Source: Paguma larvata
Taxonomy: Eukaryota; Chordata; Mammalia; Carnivora; Viverridae
Direction: 5' to 3'
DNA length: 64,000 nucleotides
Assembly (NCBI GenBank): GCA_030068075.1
Contig: CM057823.1
Coordinates: 12,992,485 to 13,056,484, forward strand
The notes beneath the pieces were generated by a model. The model ran no database searches. It worked only from the letters and a program-made list of their open reading frames with translations, and was not told the DNA's origin. This document shows positions 51,691 through 63,059 of the stretch, one piece after another. Made by a program: the position numbers and the translations under genes. How positions within the stretch are numbered: position 1 is the first letter of the stretch; each line of letters begins with the position of its first letter.

Positions 51691-52428
51691 ATATATCTGT
51701 ATATATATATAGAGAAAACACAAATACATGGAGGTTAAATAACATACTAGTAAACAATGAATGGGTCAACCAAGAAATCAAAGAGGAAATTTAAAATAAC
51801 ATGAAGACAAGTGAAAATGAAAACACAATGGTCCAAAATCTTTGGGCTGTAGCAAAACCTATTCTAATAGGAAAGTTTATGGCAATATAGGCCTACATCA
51901 AAAAGCAAGAAAAATCTCCAATAAGCAACTTAAACTTACACCTAAGAAGCTAGAAAGAGACAAAACTCGAAACCTCTAGAAGGAAGGAAATAAGAAAGAT
52001 TAGGGCAGAAATAAACAAAATAGAACTAAAAAAAACAACAAATCAGTGAAATCAGGAATTTATTCCTTGAAAAGATCCACAAAACTCATAAACCTCTAGC
52101 CAAACTCATCAAAAAAAAAAAATAAATAAAGAGAGAGAGAAGACTCAAAATCAAAAATGAAAGAGGAGATAACAATTGATACCACAGAAATCCAATCATA
52201 TGAGATTATGGAAACTACATGCCAACAAATTGGACAACCTAGAAAACTTGAACGGACCAATAGCCAGCTATAAAATTGAATCAGTAATCAAAAACTCCCA
52301 ACAAACAAAAATTCAGGACCAGATAGATTCACAAGTGAATTCTACTAAACATTTAAAGAAAAGTTAACAGCTATTATCATCAAACTATTCCCCAAAAAAT
52401 AGAAGAGGAAAAAAAGCTTCTGCATTCA

Positions 52429-52641
52429 TTGTATGAGGCCAGCATCACCCAGATACCAAAACCAGGTAAAGACACTACAAAAAGAGGGAACTACAGGCCA
52501 ATATCTCTGATGAATATAGATGCACAACTCTTCAACAAAACATTAGCACACCTAATCCAACAATACATTAAAAAAATCATTCACCACAATCAAGTGGGAT
52601 TTATTCCTGGGATGCAAGGATTCACATATCAAGCAATGTGA
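52429..52641 (+). pseudogene. L1 ORF2 reverse-transcriptase fragment
   Basis: Seventy-one codons with [26 protein letters not shown], and [15 protein letters not shown], the conserved N-terminal RT motifs of L1 ORF2. The frame continues only in pieces past the SINE. Confidence 0.9.
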
Positions 52642-52683
52642 TACATCACATCAACAAGAGAAAGGATTTAAAACCATATGATC

Positions 52684-52910
52684 GGGGCACCTGGGGGGCT
52701 CAGTTAGTTGAGCATCTGACTTTGGCTCAGGTCACGATCTCATGGTTCGTGAGTTCGTGAGCTCGAGCCCCATGTCCGGGCTCTGTTCTGACAGCACAGA
52801 GCTTGGACCCTGCTTCAAGTTCTGTGTCTCCCTTTATCTCTGCCCCTCCCCTGCTCACACTCCGTCTCTCTCAAAATTAAATAAACATTAAAAACAAACA
52901 ATAAACAAAT
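52684..52910 (+). mobile_element. CAN-SINE in L1 reverse-transcriptase region
   Basis: Head GGGGCACCTGGGGGGCTCAG, with a small internal repeat (gttcgtgagttcgtgagctcg) at the B box. The target duplication aaaaccatatgatc / aaaacccatatgatc is at 52670-52683 and 52911-52925. Confidence 0.95.
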
Positions 52911-53172
52911 AAAACCCATATGATCATTTCGATAGATGCAGAACAAGCATTTGACAAAATACAACACCCATTCATGATAAAAAACATTCAACAAAGTAGG
53001 TTTAGAGGGAACATACCTCAACATAATAAAGGCCAGGTAGGAAAAACCCACAGCTAACATCATACTCAATAGTGAAAAACTGAGAGCTTTTCCCCTAAGA
53101 TCAGGAACAAGACAAGGATGCCTACTCTCACCAAATTTATTCAAATAGTATTAGAAGTCCTAAGTACAGCAA

Positions 53173-53195
53173 TGAGAGAGAGAGAGAGAGAGAGA
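53173..53195. repeat. (GA)n short tract in L1
   Basis: About 11 GA units inside the ORF2 remnant. Confidence 0.9.
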
Positions 53196-55164
53196 AAGTA
53201 AAAGCTTCCAAACTGATATGGAAGAAATCAAACTCACACTATTTGCAGATGTGAGTTTGCAATACTTGCAATATTTGCAATACTCTATATAGAAAACCTT
53301 AAAGCCCCCACCCAAAACCTACAAACCTGATAAGTTAATTCAGTAAGGTCTAAGAATACAAAATCAACGTACAGAAATCCATTGCATTTTTATACACTAA
53401 TAATGAAGGAGCAGAAAGAGAAATTAAGAAAATAATCCCATTTACGATTGAACTAAAAATAATAAAATATCTAGGAATAAACTTAACCAAGGAAGTGAAA
53501 GACCTGTAGTTTGAAAACTATAAAACCTTGATGAAAGAAGTTAAAGACAACACAAACAAATGGAAAGATATTCCATACTCATGCATTAGAAGAACAAATA
53601 TTGTTAAAATGTCCATACTACCCAAAGCAATCTAGACATTAATACAATCCCTATCAAAATACCAGCTGGCAATCCTAAAGTTTGTATGGAACTACAATAG
53701 ACCCCAAATAGCCAAAGTGATCTTGAAAAAGAAAAACAAAACTGGAGGTATCACAATTGCAGACTTCAAGTTATATTTCAAAACAGCATGGTACTGGCAC
53801 AAAAACATAAATAGATCAATGGAACAGAAGAGAGAGCCCAGAAATAAACCCATGATTATATGATTAATTAATCTTTGAGAAAGAAGGCAAGAATATGCAA
53901 TTGGAAAAAGACAGTCTCTTCAACAAATGATGCTAGGAAAACTGGACGCCTGCATGCAAAAGAATGAAATTGGACCACTTTCTTATACCATACACAAAAA
54001 CAAAATGGATTAAAGACCTAATGTGAGACCTGAAACATAAAAATCCTAGAAGAAAGAATAGGCAGTAATTTCTCTGACATTAGCCCTAGCAATATTTCTA
54101 GATATATCTCCTGAGGCAAGAGAAACAAAAGCAAAAATAAACTATCGGGACTATACCAAAATAAAAGTCTTCTGCATAGCAAAGGAAACAATCAACAAAA
54201 CTAAAAGACAACCTACTGAATGGGAAAGATATTTTCAAATCACATATCTGATAAAGGGCTAGTATCCAAAATATATAAAGAACGTATACAACTCAACACC
54301 AAAAATGGAAATAACCCAATTAAAACTGGGCAGAAGACATGAACAGACATTTCTCCGAAGAAGACATGTAGATGACCAATAGACACATGAAAAGATGTTC
54401 AACATCCCTCATCATTAGGGAAATGCAAATCAAAACCACAATAAGATATCACTTCACACCTGTCAGAATGGCTAAAATCAACAAGAAATAACGAGTGTTG
54501 GAAAGGATGTGGAGAAAAAGGAATCTTCGTACACTGCTGGTGGGAATACCAACTGATGCAGCGATTGTGGAAAACCATATGGAGGGTCTTCAAAAAATTA
54601 AAAATAGGATGACCATATGATAGAAATTCTATTACTGAGTATTTACCCAAAGAATACAAAAACACAAAATTCAAAAAGACATATGTACCCCTATGTTTAC
54701 TACAGCATTATTTACAAAAGCCAAATTATAGAAGTGGCCCAAGTATCCATTGATAGATAAACAAGAGGAGATATAGGTGATGGAATATTACTCAGCCATA
54801 AAAAAGGATGAAATCTTGCCATCTGCAACAACACGCGTGGATCTAAGGATATAATGCTAAATGAAATAAGCCAGTTGGAGAAAGACAAAATACTATATGA
54901 TTTCACTCATATGTGGAATTTAAGAAACAAAACAAATAAACGAAGGAAAAAAGAGACAAAGCAAAAATCAGACTCTTAACTGTAGAGAACAAACAGATGG
55001 TCACCGGAGGGGATGTAGGTGGGGGGATGGGAGAAATAGGTGATGGGGATTAAGAGTACACGTATGATGAGCACGGAGTAATGTACAGGATTGTCAAATC
55101 GCTATATTGTACATCTGTGACTAACACGACACTGTATGTTAACTATACTGGAATTTAGATTAAG

Positions 55165-55526
55165 AAGCTTATGGTGAAAAAAGAAGCCAGTCACAAAATT
55201 ATATATTGTATGATTCAATTTTTATGAAATGTCCAGAATAGGTAAATCTATTGAAACCAAAAGAAGAGTATTGTTCTCCAGGGCCTGGAGGGTGGGAGGG
55301 GGTCGGGGGGAGGAGAATGGAGAGTGACGGTCAATGAGTATGAGGTTTCTTTCTGGGGTGATGACAATGATCTGAAATTCAACAGTGATGACGGGTGAAT
55401 TTTATGGTATATAAATTACAGCTCAATAAAGCTGGTGGGTTTTTTTTAAGGAAAGTAAGAATAGCTAAATTAATATAGGATAAGGAAGACTTCAGAGCAA
55501 AATAATTACCAAGGACAGAGAAATAG
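55165..55526 (+). mobile_element. Old L1 3' end
   Basis: 'gaagccagtcacaaaattatatattgtatgattc' to 'gggtgaattttatggtatataaattacagctcaataaagctgg' is an old L1 3' UTR, distinct from the younger copy just upstream. 55495-55526 returns to ORF2-like wording. Confidence 0.7.
55290..55310 (+). other. G-quadruplex-capable G-tract in L1 3' UTR
   Basis: Four runs of G (GGG, GGG, GGGGG, GGGGGG) with loops T, A and TC, a strong quadruplex pattern. Confidence 0.65.
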
Positions 55527-55605
55527 AAAGAAGAAGAAAAGAAAAGAAAAAAACAAAAGAGAAAAGAAAAAGGAGAAAGGAGAAAGAAACAAAGAAACAA
55601 AGAAA
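55527..55605. repeat. Purine-rich GAAA/GAAAGG tract
   Basis: Nearly 80 bases of A and G with only isolated C. Confidence 0.9.
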
Positions 55606-55686
55606 TTTTAAAATCTTTTAAATGCAATTGTTTTTATATGTACTGATCTGGTAAAACAAATTTGTCAATCAAAAATAATTACTTAA

Positions 55687-55912
55687 GGGGCACCTGGGTG
55701 GCTCGGTTGGTTAAGCATCTGACTTCAGCTCAGGTCGTGATCTCACAGTTTGTGGGTTTGAGCCCTGCATCAGGCTCTCTGCTGACAGCTCCAAGCCTTG
55801 GCCTTGCTTTGGATTCTGTGTCTCCCTCTCTCTCTGCCCCTCCCCAGCTCGTGCTCTCTCTCTCCCTCATTCTCAAAAATAAACAAACACTAAACAAATT
55901 ATTTAAAAATTT
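55687..55912 (+). mobile_element. CAN-SINE, felid type
   Basis: Head GGGGCACCTGGGTGGCTCGG and a tail of AAAC units. 'taattacttaa / taattatttaaa' flanks it. Confidence 0.94.
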
Positions 55913-55960
55913 ATAAAAGATAATTATTTAAAATATCATTTTAAGGGCTATTTGTTCTTG

Positions 55961-55988
<28 letters not shown>
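55961..55988. repeat. Poly-T run of 28
   Basis: Uninterrupted T. It is not followed by a recognisable antisense SINE or L1 3' end, so it is not an obvious retroposon tail. Confidence 0.97.
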
Positions 55989-55991
<3 letters not shown>

Positions 55992-56540
55992 CTTTTACAT
56001 TCTCAAAATTATTTGGGTTAGTTTCATTAATTTTCTTTATTTTCTGTTCTTCATTTCACTTATTTCTGTTCTAATCTTCTAATCTTTATTGTTTCCTACC
56101 TTCTTCCTTTGGGTGTAATTTGCTCTGGGTTTTGTTTTGTTTTTTGCATTTCTTAAGGTGGAAGTTTAGGTTATTGGTCTTAGCTTTTTTTTTTTTTTTT
56201 TAATGTCGGCACTTACAGATTTCCCTCTGAGCACTGCTTCAGCTTCATCCCATCAGTTCTGGTAGGTTCCATCTTTGCTTTCATTCATCTCAAAGTATTT
56301 TTTAACTTTTGATTCCTTCTTTGCTCCATTGGTTATTTAGGAGTGTGTTGTTTAATCTATGTATTTTTCAATGTTCAAAATTTCCTCCTGTTACTAATTT
56401 CTAATTTCATTCCATTTAATCAGAGAACACAAAGGTATATAGGTACCGTTCTTGGTGGTGTTTCTGTCTTTGTGCGGACTGGAGTTACTGTTTAGTATCC
56501 TTTCATTTCAACTTGAAGAGCCTTCTTGAGCATCTCTTCC

Positions 56541-56758
56541 CTTTTTTTTTTTTTTTTAAGTTTATTTATTTATTTTGAGAGAGAGAGAGACAGAGAGCAT
56601 GAGCAGAGGAGGGCCAGAGAGAGGAAAGAGAGAATCCCTAGCAGGCTCTGTGCTTTCAGTGCAGAGCCTGATTCGGGGCTTGAACCCACGACCCATGAGA
56701 TCATGACCTAAGCTGAAATTAAGAGTTGGACACTTAACCGACTGAGCCACCCAGGCAC
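56541..56758 (-). mobile_element. CAN-SINE, felid type, in the tail of an older SINE
   Basis: TTTTAAGTTTATTTATTTAT at the left, head end CTGAGCCACCCAGGCACTCC. It lies in the T-rich side of the older SINE at 56766-56886. Confidence 0.94.
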
Positions 56759-56765
56759 TCCTCCC

Positions 56766-56886
56766 TCTTTTTTTTTTTTTTTAAGATTTTATTTACAAGT
56801 AATCTCTACACTCAACACGGAGCTCAAACCCACCACCCCAAGATCAAGAGTTGCATGCTCCACTGACTGAGCCAACCAGGTCCCTG
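56766..56886 (-). mobile_element. CAN-SINE, old short subfamily
   Basis: 'acaagtaatctctacactcaacacgg' and 'ctgactgagccaaccaggtccc'. Its original target word is visible outside the pair: tgagcatctctt (56527) and tgagcatgtctctt (56884). Confidence 0.87.
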
Positions 56887-57076
56887 AGCATGTCTCTTAA
56901 GGCAGGTTTGCTAACTATGAACTCTCTTAGTCATTTTTTTTTAAATTCTGAATGTCTTAATTTCTCCTTCCTTTTTAAACAATAGCGGCACTGAATATAG
57001 AATTCTTTGTTGACAGTCTTTTTTCCCCCAGTACTTTGAATATGTCGCTCCATGTCCTCTGGTCTCCGTGGTTTCT

Positions 57077-57279
57077 CTTCTTTTCCTTTTTTTTTTTTTT
57101 AATGTTTATTTTTGAGGTGGGGGGAAGAGGGGCAGAGAGAGAGGGAGATACAGAATCCGAAGCAGGCTCCGGGCTCTGAACTGTCAGCAGAGCCTGAAGT
57201 GGGGCTCGAACTCACGAACCGTGAGATCACGACCTGAGCTGAAGCCCAGTGCTTCACGACTGGCCACCCAGGTGCCCCC
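57077..57279 (-). mobile_element. CAN-SINE, felid type
   Basis: Poly-T and AATGTTTATTTTTGAGG at the left, head end TGGCCACCCAGGTGCCCC. Target duplication gtctccgtggtttct / gtctcatggtttct at 57062 and 57280. Confidence 0.94.
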
Positions 57280-57596
57280 AGTCTCATGGTTTCTAATAAG
57301 AAATCATCTATTAATCTTACAGAGGATTCCTTGTGTGTGATAAGCCAGTTCTGTCATGCTACTTCCAAGATTCTTTCTTTGACCTTAGCTTTCAATACTT
57401 CGATTATGATGTCTCTAGGTGGTGATCTCTGTGTGTTTATCCCACTTGGGGTTTGGTATGGTTCTTGGATTTAGAGATTAACACTTTCCATCAAATTTGG
57501 CAAATTTTTGGTCATTACTTCTTTAAATATTCTTTATGCCCTTTTTTCTCTCTCACCTCTTATTTGGGATTTCCACTATGTGTATGTTAGTTTTCA

Positions 57597-57809
57597 ATTT
57601 TTTAATGTTTATTTATTTTTGAGAGAGAGAGACAGAGAGACAGAGCACAAGCAGAGAAAGCGCAGAGAGAGGGAGACACAGAATTCGAAGTAGGTTCCAG
57701 GCTCTTAGCTGTCAGCACAGAGCCCAATGTGGAGTTTGAACTCACAGACTGGGAGATCATGACCTGAGCCAAAGTCGGCCACCTAACTGACTGAGCCACC
57801 CAGGCACCC
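57597..57809 (-). mobile_element. CAN-SINE, felid type
   Basis: AATGTTTATTTATTTTTGAG at the left, head end CTGAGCCACCCAGGCACCCC. Target duplication tatgttagttttc / tacgttagtttac at 57582 and 57810. Confidence 0.95.
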
Positions 57810-59063
57810 CTACGTTAGTTTACTTGATGGTAAACACAAATCTCACAAATCTGAGGCTCTGTCCATTCTTCTTTCTTTGTTTTTTTTTTTTTTTTTCTCT
57901 TTCTATTCCTCAGGTTGGATTATCTTGATTCACCTACCTTCAAGGTTGCTAATTCTTCTGCCTCCTCAAATCTGCTGTTGTGCCTCCTAGTGGGGTTTTT
58001 ATTTCAGTTACTGTACTTTTAAACTTCAGAATTTCTATTTGGTTCTTTATCATTTCTGTATCTTAAGCTGATATGGCCCATATGGTGAGACATTGTTTTC
58101 ACAGTTTTCATTAGTTGGTTAGACGTGGTTTCCTTTATTTTTCTGAACATATTTATAATAGCTGATTTAAAATCTTTGTCTAGTAAGTCCAGTGTCTAGA
58201 CTTCCTCAGAGAGTTTTTACGAACTGCTTTTCTCTCTGTGTATGAGCCACACTTTTCTGTTTCTTTCATGTTTCCCAATTTTTTGTTGAAAACTAGACAT
58301 TTTAAAGGATAGAACCAGCAACTCTAGATATGAGGCTCCCCCTCCCTAGCTGGTAGTTTTGTTGCAGTTTCTGTTTTGCTATTTGCTTAGTGGTTTTCTG
58401 AAACTATTTTGCCAAGTCTGTATTTTCTGTCATGTGTGGCCCGTGAACTCTTTGCTCACTTAGCTCAGTGGTCAGGTGGCGATTGGGTGGATATTTCTTT
58501 AAATTCTCTAAACCAGTCTATCTCCCAGCCTTTGCCGAGGGGTTCTGTGTGCGTGTTTGGGCTCACCTTCATTGCTCCAGGAGCTTACGACTCTGCATTA
58601 GTCTTCATTATCTGCTTGCAGAGAGCCTCAAGGTCAGTCAAAGTGAGATATTAGGGCCTTCTCAGAAATCTTGTAGGGATGCACACAGCCCTGCACGTGC
58701 TTTTGGTCTTCTAGACTCCTGAGAATGTGTCGGAGCTTTTTAAATCTCCCTATGGACATCTCACTGCGCATTATTCCCTTTTAAGGTTTTAGTCAGCCTC
58801 TCGTTTGCCTCAACTGTTAGCACGACCTCAGGCAGGCGTGATATTAAACAACCCCTGCCGATTATTTTTGACAAATGCTCTGGAAAAAAAGGCCGTTCAC
58901 ATTGAGTGAGCTCTGAATTGGAGGGCTCTGATTTCCAGGGCGCTGCCGGACAAGTCAAAGACAGTTCTGTGGGAATGCGGCTTTGAGGAGGTCTCCAAAC
59001 CCATTCTGCTCCCTCCAACTTGTTATCAGTCTGCTGGTTTCCACCATTAGAAGTTACAAAACA

Positions 59064-59287
59064 GGGGCGCCTGGGTGGCTCGGTTAGTTAAGCATCTGAC
59101 TTCAGCTCAGGTCATGATCTCGTGGGTCGTAGGTTCCAGCCCCGCATCGGGCTCCGTGCTGACAGCTCAGAGCCTGGAGTCTGCTTCAGATTCTGTGTCT
59201 GCCTCTCTCTCTACCCCTCCCCTGCTCATGCTCTGTGTGTCTCTCTCTCAAAAATAAAACAAAAACATTTTTAAAAATTCAAAAAAA
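59064..59287 (+). mobile_element. CAN-SINE, felid type
   Basis: Head GGGGCGCCTGGGTGGCTCGG. A perfect 13-bp target duplication, aagttacaaaaca, is at 59051-59063 and 59288-59300. Confidence 0.97.
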
Positions 59288-59590
59288 AAGTTACAAAACA
59301 ACAACAACAAAATAAAAAACCACCAGTTACAAAGCTCTTTTTCAAGACTACCGCAGGGCTGTAAAGAAGGGAGGGGCCCCGTGCAAATTAAAATGCCATA
59401 AATCTCACTGTTATTACCAAGATTCAGCTGTTTTTCTTGAATAAGTGCTCTTCGGATTGTTGCAAGGTTTTGTTTGATTTCCAAACTGTGACAGAGTTGA
59501 TTTTGACAATTTTTTTCCCCCAGTGATCTTGTTGCTTTTATGGAAAAGTAGATTTTCAGAGGTCCTTACTGCACCCTTCCAAGAGCTGAC

Positions 59591-59885
59591 AGCCGTCATA
59601 AAACTTTTTACGACCACTGTCATAAATCAAGTAACATCCCTTTGTCAAGACAGTCACAGAGGCTTGCCTGGTTTCGAGTGAAATGTAATAAATTTCTATC
59701 ACTTGATAAGGTAATGTCGAGGCTCTGGAAGAGCATGTGGGACTAGAAATGAGCCATTTTTGGAAAATATCATCGGCTACACTTACTATTTTGGAAAATC
59801 GAGTCACCGATGACAGTTCTGCATGTGTTCAAGTCACCACGTCAACACATCTGATCAGTCTACACTTGTACTATCTCATTCATGG
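59591..59885. other. Unassigned AT-rich DNA, no gene
   Basis: No repeat wording recognised with confidence. Small ORFs only. Confidence 0.45.
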
Positions 59886-59899
59886 AGATTATTTTTTCT

Positions 59900-60118
59900 T
59901 CTTTAAAAATTTTTTTTTAATTTTTATTTATTTTTGAGAGAGAGACAAAGAGTGTGAGCAGGGGAGGGACAGAGAGAGATGGAGACAGAGAACCGGAAGC
60001 AGGCTCCAGGCTCTGAGCTGTCAGCACAGAGCCGGATGCGGGGCTCAAACTCTTGAGCTGCGAGATTTTGACCTGAGCCGAAGTCAGACGCTTCATCAAC
60101 TGAGCCACCCAGGCGCCT
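59900..60118 (-). mobile_element. CAN-SINE, felid type
   Basis: TTTTTATTTATTTTTGAGAG at the left, head end CTGAGCCACCCAGGCGCCTC. The flanks 'tggagattattttttct / tggagatgctttttct' are the target duplication. Confidence 0.94.
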
Positions 60119-60249
60119 CTGGAGATGCTTTTTCTAAGTGTAAGCCTGCAATTACTCTTCTAGAATTGTCGTGGCCAAGAATTTTTACGTCAAACTTCTT
60201 TTCATGAATTATTTTTCCTTTTCTTTCCCTTTATATTACAATCAAGGTA

Positions 60250-60800
60250 TTACATTATTATTCTGCATTAAGTTGATTGTTAAACTGGAAATTTTGAAAT
60301 TGAGGTATTATTATGGTAAAGTACACAAACCTTCAGTGTATAGCTCAGTGAATGTTTTTTTAAGCAACAGTGCTCATTTAATAGTTCTCGCAGTTCCTAT
60401 CGGTCAGGAATTCAGGAGCAGCTTGTTTGGGGGCTCCGGGCTCCTCGTGAGGTTGTAGTCAGCAGTCATTTGGGACGGCAGTCATTTGCAAGATTCACTG
60501 GGGCTAAGGGACTCACTTTTTTTTTTTCTTAGCCTTATTGAGGTGTGATTGGTATACAAAAAACTAGATGCAATGCAATGTGTACAATTTAGTGATAGGA
60601 TTCACTTCGAACAATCACTTCCAGGTCCTCAGAGCTGTGCCTTTGTTCGTGTCTTCCAGAGCACTCACAGAGTTCAAGAGACCTCTGTTTATAATTAGCC
60701 ATGCAGCAGCCCCTCCCTCTGAGCTAACTCTCAGCCTCATTTGTTTGGTTCTCTGGACATTTTTAAATAGACCGGGATGTGTTAACGGCAGAGTACACTA
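60250..60800 (-). mobile_element. Old L1-type 3' UTR pieces, antisense
   Basis: 'attattatggtaaagtacac' with 'agctcagtgaatg', and 'cttattgaggtgtgattggtatacaaaaaac ... tgtacaatttagtgatagg', follow the antisense start of old L1 3' ends. There are two partly redundant pieces. Confidence 0.5.
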
Positions 60801-61009
60801 GCTATCTGTCACTGTTTGGCAGGCAACATGGAAATGTGAATTTAAAAAAATATAAAATTTTTATTTTACTCTTAAACAACCAAATCAGTTATCAATGGTA
60901 TGAATGTACCTGTTGGGCACTGCACAGTTCCTCAGACCATGGACTCAAATTAAACATTTCTAGCCATATTTCTGTTCCATGTTGACTTTTGCACAGTACT
61001 TGCTTTTTA
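60801..61009. other. Unassigned AT-rich DNA
   Basis: No gene or repeat recognised. Confidence 0.45.
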
Positions 61010-61021
61010 AAAAATTTATTT

Positions 61022-61232
61022 CTGGGCCCCTGGGTGGCTCAGTCAGTTAAGCACCCTACTTCAACTCAGGTCATGATCTTGCGGTCTGTGAGTTCGAGCC
61101 CTGCGTTGGGCTCTGTGCTGATGTCTCAGAGCCTGGAGCCTGCTTCAGATTCTGTGTCTCCCTCTCTCTCTGCCCCTCCCCTGCTCACGCTCTGTCTCTG
61201 TCTCTCAAAAATAAATAAACATTAAAAAAAAT
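61022..61232 (+). mobile_element. CAN-SINE, felid type
   Basis: Head GGGCCCCTGGGTGGCTCAGT and tail AATAAATAAACATTAAAAAA. Its tail runs directly into the T-rich start of the antisense SINE that follows. Confidence 0.94.
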
Positions 61233-61239
61233 TTTTTTT

Positions 61240-61267
61240 TAATTTCTTTCTTTCTTATGGGGGGGGC

Positions 61268-61303
<36 letters not shown>

Positions 61304-61471
61304 AGGGGAAATGAGTAGAGGAAGAGACGGAGAGAATCTTAAGCATGCTCCATGCTAGCGTGGAGCCGATGCAGAGCTGGACTCGGGGCTTGATCTCACA
61401 ACCCTGAGATCATGACCTGAGCCAAAATGAAGACTCAGGTGCTCAACCAACTGAGTGATCCAATCACCCCA
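61240..61471 (-). mobile_element. CAN-SINE, older subfamily, with GA tract
   Basis: Contains a (GA)n at 61273-61300 and 'gatctcacaaccctgagatcatg'. The head end is worn (CTGAGTGATCCAATCACCCC). Confidence 0.87.
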
Positions 61472-61474
61472 TTT

Positions 61475-61800
61475 GCTTTTTATTTTTAAATACAAGAAAA
61501 CTCTAATGAACACTTTGTTTTCAACTCTGTACCATTACTAACAAAATCCCAAAGAATGCCTCACATGTCCGTGTTCGTGCGTGGCACTGTTTCTCAGTGG
61601 TATGTTGGAACAGGAACTGCGAGCTCACAGGTCATTTACATTCCCGGTCTCACTAGGCAATACTGAGGTGTTCTCCATAGTCATTGTACTAATTTATGCT
61701 CCTACCAGTAGCTAAGAATTTCCCTTTTTCTCCACATCTTTGCCTGATTTCATATTATTAAACTTCTCGATTTTTGCCAATCTGATGAGTATGAAACATA
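61475..61800 (-). mobile_element. Old L1-type fragment, antisense
   Basis: 'tgtactaatttatgctcctaccagtag', 'tctccacatctttgcctgatt' and 'cgatttttgccaatctgatgagtatgaaac' follow antisense old L1/HAL1-like text, similar to 28850-29560. Confidence 0.55.
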
Positions 61801-61831
61801 CTTCGTTTTTCTATTTTGTATTTTATTTAAA

Positions 61832-62016
61832 ATTTTAAAATATGTTTATTTTTTATTTTATTTTTGAGAGAGAGAGCAGGGGAAGGTCTGAGAAAGAGGG
61901 AGACACGGGCTCTGAAGCAGGCTCTTGCTGTCGAGCGCAGAGCCCAATGTGGGGCTCAAACCCACAAACTGGCTGAAGTCAGATGCTCGACCAACTGAGC
62001 CACCCAGGCACCCCAT
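61832..62016 (-). mobile_element. CAN-SINE, felid type, body deletion
   Basis: ATGTTTATTTTTTATTTTAT at the left, head end CTGAGCCACCCAGGCACCCC. The segment around the B box is shortened. Confidence 0.92.
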
Positions 62017-62043
62017 ATTTAGTGTTTTAAAAGAATTTCCCTT

Positions 62044-62277
62044 TTTAAAAAGTTTTATTTATTTATTTGTTTGTTTATTTATTTTGAGAGAGAGAGGGGG
62101 AGGGAGAGAGAATGAAGGGGGGAGGGGCAGAGAGAGTGGGAGAGAGAGAATCCTTAGCGAGTCCCACACTGTCAGCACAGAACCAGATGCGGGGCTTGAA
62201 CCCATCAGCCGTGAGATGATGACCTGAGCTGAAACCAAGAGTCAGACGCTTAACCCATCGAGCCACCCAAGCACCCC
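62044..62277 (-). mobile_element. CAN-SINE, felid type
   Basis: ATTT/GTTT units at the left, body CCCACACTGTCAGCACAGAA, head end CGAGCCACCCAAGCACCCCT. Confidence 0.94.
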
Positions 62278-62279
62278 TG

Positions 62280-62570
62280 ATACCTCATTTTTTAAAAAAG
62301 CGTGCTAAATACATATAAAATAAAATTCACCTGAATGCCATTTTTAACTGAAAATTTTATGGAGATAATTGTAGACTCCTACATAAAGTTGCAAAAGATA
62401 ACAGATCCCTTGCTCAGTGAATTTTTATGTATGAATATAGCCATGAAACCACCACCCACATGAATACACAAAACATTTTCAACACCCCAGAAGGCTCCCT
62501 TATATCCCCTCCCAGTCAACACTGCAGCAAAGGTAAGTTGTCCTGATTTAAAATCGTATTTCATGATAAT
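62280..62570 (-). mobile_element. Old L1-type 3' UTR, antisense
   Basis: 'tacatataaaataaaattcacc', 'gaatatagccatgaaaccaccacccac' and 'ccccagaaggctcccttatatcccctccc' follow the antisense L1M 3' UTR. Confidence 0.55.
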
Positions 62571-63059
62571 AATAAATACAGGGTATTTATTATTAAAAAG
62601 GGGAGCTGGATCTGGGAAGGTTGAGAGGCGCCGTGACTAGCGAGACTTCCTATCGCTGCTAGGTTAGAGGCATCAGATGTTTTTCCACCCCTTGCTTATT
62701 CCCACAGTCCATCCCTGGCACTGCCTAGAGAAGCATCACGTTAAAATGGAACGATTACGTATTTTTTAATAATAATTGATGATGGTCTTAGAACTGTCCC
62801 CAGCCTCCTGGTTCTGATACATATAGCCTGTTGCGTTTTTACTGGGAGAGACACGAGAGAAGGAGCGTGGTGGCCGGACGATGCCATCTTTGAGCCCGGA
62901 GCAGCAGGCAGACACCTCGAGATCCGAGAGAGTGATGAACGGGCTCACGGTGGCCCAGGACCAGCCGTGTGCTTTTTATTACGGCTTATGGGGGTTGGTT
63001 GCTCTTAGTTGTAGGGAGAAGAGGGGGAACTAAGAGTCTCTGAAAACACAAGGCATGGT
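62571..63059. other. Unique DNA, no gene seen
   Basis: About 490 bases with scattered CpGs. No ORF or repeat recognised. Confidence 0.5.

Larger units (their letters stand above)
51691..55164 (+). mobile_element. L1, about 3.4 kb (ORF2 and 3' UTR)
   Basis: The longest L1 here: part of the endonuclease-RT linker, the reverse transcriptase (52429-53300), the post-RT region, the C-terminus (54300-54900) and the 3' UTR ending 'gacactgtatgttaactatactgg'. A SINE interrupts it at 52684-52910. Many stops and a disrupted catalytic motif show it is inactive. Confidence 0.87.
55950..59590 (-). mobile_element. Old L1, long antisense fragment with five SINEs
   Basis: Read between the SINEs, the sequence is continuous antisense old L1. 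Segments include 'cagatttccctctgagcactgcttc', 'gttatttaggagtgtgttgtttaat', 'gaatgtcttaatttctccttcc', 'gaggctctgtccattcttctttc', 'aaaactagacattttaaagg' and finally 5'-UTR-like text near 59500 ('gattttcagaggtccttactgc'). Divergence is high. Confidence 0.75.
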
